Position numbers and translations under genes: made by a program. From positions 1 to 6,602 of the forward strand of contig DLXW01000072.1 of assembly GCA_003448685.1 (NCBI GenBank): a stretch of DNA of 6,602 nucleotides, written 5' to 3'. Under the pieces are notes generated by a model, which was not told the DNA's origin, made no database searches, and worked only from the letters and a program-made list of their open reading frames with translations. Each line of letters starts with the position of its first letter. The first letter of the stretch is position 1. Source of the stretch: Cyanothece sp. UBA12306. GTDB taxonomy: Bacteria; Cyanobacteriota; Cyanobacteriia; Cyanobacteriales; Microcystaceae. Of the stretch, positions 5,610-6,602 are shown one piece after another.

Positions 5610-5760
5610 ATATGTACAATTCATTAGTAGATTGAAAGTCGTTATTAGTAAAGGAAAGTAACAAGGATTGATACTAAGTTTATTGATTTGTTAACATTTT
5701 TTAAGTATTATTACTTTTTTTTCTACTTTTTTCTACATATTTGTTGCCTATTACCATTCT

Positions 5761-5795
5761 TAATTCTTAATTTTTAATTCTTAATTCTTAATTCT
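5761..5795. repeat. Heptanucleotide tandem repeat (STRR type)
   Basis: Five units of TAATTCT, the second reading TAATTTT, flanked by degenerate units (CCATTCT before, CTAAATT after). This is another cyanobacterial short tandem heptamer array, with a different unit from the one at the far end of the minus-strand gene block. It sits just upstream of the promoter of the rightward gene. Slippage could change the copy number but would not alter the promoter spacing, because the -35 box lies 14 bases beyond it. Confidence 0.85.
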
Positions 5796-5808
5796 CTAAA
5801 TTATGGGA

Positions 5809-5838
5809 CTGACATCTACTCGTCAAGTTTCATATAAT
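5809..5838 (+). promoter_or_regulatory. Sigma-70-type promoter of the rightward gene
   Basis: CTGACA (5809-5814, five of six), an 18-base spacer and a perfect TATAAT (5833-5838). The predicted start is near 5845, leaving a leader of about 25 bases with a good ribosome site before the ATG at 5870. It is well placed and among the best promoter matches in the window. Confidence 0.65.
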
Positions 5839-5855
5839 CAAAATAGAAAAAAATT

Positions 5856-5860
5856 GAGGA
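5856..5860 (+). promoter_or_regulatory. Shine-Dalgarno fixing the start at 5870
   Basis: GAGGA lies nine bases before the ATG at 5870. With the promoter just upstream, it supports this ATG over any later one. An overlapping ATG at 5860 opens only a 13-codon frame and is too close to the site to use it. Confidence 0.65.
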
Positions 5861-5869
5861 TGAAGACAA

Positions 5870-6370
5870 ATGTGGAACCAAAATCAAGTCAGAAATCCTA
5901 GGGAAAAAAGATTACAGCTTTTGACAGCCATTAAAACTGTTTCTCCTCGTCAAAAACAAGATTTGTATCCCTTAAGTTTTGGTAATTTTTTTGGACTAAA
6001 AAAGCAAAAAAATGCTTTAATATCCCCTCCAAAAAATAAAACCAAGAAGAAAGATGGGATCACTATTATTATCGAAAATAGCAGCTTACAAAAACTCAAT
6101 TTTAAAACTAGCAAATCTTGGACTGGAAAAATAGGAATTTATCAAATTCCAAAAAGTATTAATCCAGGAGAATTAGTAGCTTTTGATTTTCACAAAGCAT
6201 CTGTTCAAGGTAATCAAGGATTTGTGGTTTATCAAATAATAGATACTAACCCCCATGAAAAAGATTATATCTTAATTATGGGTTGGTCAAAACCAAATAA
6301 TCTTGAAACATTAAATCAAGCTTTTGTTAAAATTATATCTCTAGAAGATTATGAGAATACAAATCTCTAA
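5870..6370 (+). CDS. Basic protein with predicted beta-sandwich domain, unknown function
   Basis: A 166-residue protein with no signal peptide or membrane segment. Residues 1-62 are basic and polar, probably flexible, with Lys-rich runs such as KNKTKKKDG (55-63). Residues 63-157 alternate short strands: GITIIIENSS, KIGIYQIPKSINPGE (87-101), VAFDFHKASV, GNQGFVVYQII (114-124), YILIMGWSKP (133-142) and AFVKII. The order 'strand-N ... P..I.PGE...F ... G..G.V.Y ... W..P' recalls the aegerolysin/actinoporin-like beta-sandwich families that bind or perforate membranes. This is only a pattern resemblance and I do not recognise the gene. Promoter and ribosome site are strong, so expression is likely. 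The frame ends with TAA at 6368 but stays open for a further 43 codons, so the protein may be truncated or extended by read-through. It is divergent from the ATPase operon and may share its regulatory region. Confidence 0.75.
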   Translation: MWNQNQVRNPREKRLQLLTAIKTVSPRQKQDLYPLSFGNFFGLKKQKNALISPPKNKTKKKDGITIIIENSSLQKLNFKTSKSWTGKIGIYQIPKSINPGELVAFDFHKASVQGNQGFVVYQIIDTNPHEKDYILIMGWSKPNNLETLNQAFVKIISLEDYENTNL

Positions 6371-6502
6371 CAAATTCAAAATTGGCTTGCTAAAAGTGGC
6401 AATCAATCTCAATCGATAGCTAATGGTTACTCAGCTTGTGCTAAAGCCATAACGAAGGGAAGTTTACCCCTTTGGGTAAATTGCCTCAATAGTCATTTAT
6501 AG
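6371..6502 (+). pseudogene. In-frame open extension after the TAA stop
   Basis: Directly after the stop at 6368-6370, the same frame continues for 43 sense codons to TAG at 6500-6502. The hypothetical peptide begins QIQNWLAKSG and continues through a helical, mixed-polarity stretch (SIANGYSACAKAITKGS) to LWVNCLNSHL. It has Trp, Cys and Gly in a protein-like balance and is less AT-rich than the surrounding spacer. One change from TAA to CAA would join it to the preceding gene as a 210-residue protein. It could be the severed C-terminus of a damaged gene, a read-through extension, or chance. The 100 bases after it hold nothing I recognise. Confidence 0.4.
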
Positions 6503-6602
6503 TTCAGATTTTTAGGGATTTATAAATTTCAAAATCTTTAATTTGTTCTAAAATAGTTCACATAATCTCCCCGCAAATAATGATTACTGGTATTTTTTAG
6601 GA

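Larger units (their letters stand above)
5486..5869. other. Divergent intergenic regulatory region
   Basis: This 384-base stretch separates two divergently transcribed genes and holds no protein gene that I can support. Read from left to right it contains a five-codon leader frame, the operon promoter overlapped by a 45-base dyad, a plain AT-rich stretch at about 5610-5750 with no recognised structure beyond T-runs, the heptamer array, and the promoter and ribosome site of the rightward gene. No tRNA or riboswitch fold was recognised. Confidence 0.7.

Noticed and set aside
5630..5680. ATTGAAAG motif resembling the 3' end of some CRISPR repeats
   Set aside because: It occurs once, with no spaced repeats around it.
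6463..6480. Perfect 7-base hairpin TTTACCC-CTTT-GGGTAAA as a terminator for the last gene
   Set aside because: It lies about 95 bases past the stop, within the open extension, is weak and has no U-tract after it.

Overview
The window looks like chromosomal DNA of an AT-rich cyanobacterium, probably a unicellular or colonial form related to Crocosphaera/Cyanothece. Three things suggest this. One small protein (572-829) is the 'CPxGxEP...LVD...LGL' domain found at the head of many cyanobacterial CHAT/TPR proteins. Heptanucleotide tandem repeats (STRR type) lie at 893-927 and 5761-5795. A GTAGGGGTCAAC hairpin element of a kind common between cyanobacterial genes lies at 2265-2373. The assignment rests on sequence character and recall of these families; no database was searched.

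Layout. On the + strand, 32-829 holds two small genes: a TPR-like helical protein and the stand-alone 'CPNGQEP' domain protein. They converge on a minus-strand block of three P-loop NTPase genes (5485 down to 923). In order of transcription these are an ExeA/Orc-like ATPase with an altered Walker A lysine and an altered Walker B (4460-5485), a 685-residue ATPase with a degenerate restriction-nuclease-like domain, a coiled coil and a C-terminal membrane anchor (2369-4426), and, beyond a small inverted-repeat element, a soluble KAP-family NTPase (923-2197). A divergent intergenic region (5486-5869) separates the block from a + strand gene of unknown function (5870-6370). That gene has a very good promoter and ribosome binding site, and its reading frame stays open for 43 codons after the stop.

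How the genes may work together. The first two ATPase genes are 33 bases apart and share one near-consensus promoter (TTGACA, 17 bases, TATGAT). Its -35 box lies inside a 45-base near-perfect dyad, which looks like an operator. The pairing suggests a membrane-tethered heteromeric complex: one subunit that probably cannot hydrolyse ATP normally, and one intact ATPase carrying a nuclease-fold domain without its catalytic residues. The KAP gene may belong to the same unit or may be transcribed separately from an extended -10 at the end of the inserted element. KAP and Orc/ExeA-like ATPases are often found in conflict (defence) modules, so a defence or stress-signalling role is possible, but nothing in the window proves it.

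The strongest leads are this three-ATPase block, the operator-like dyad over its promoter, the element whose end supplies the stop codon of the membrane ATPase, and the interrupted or read-through frame of the last gene.
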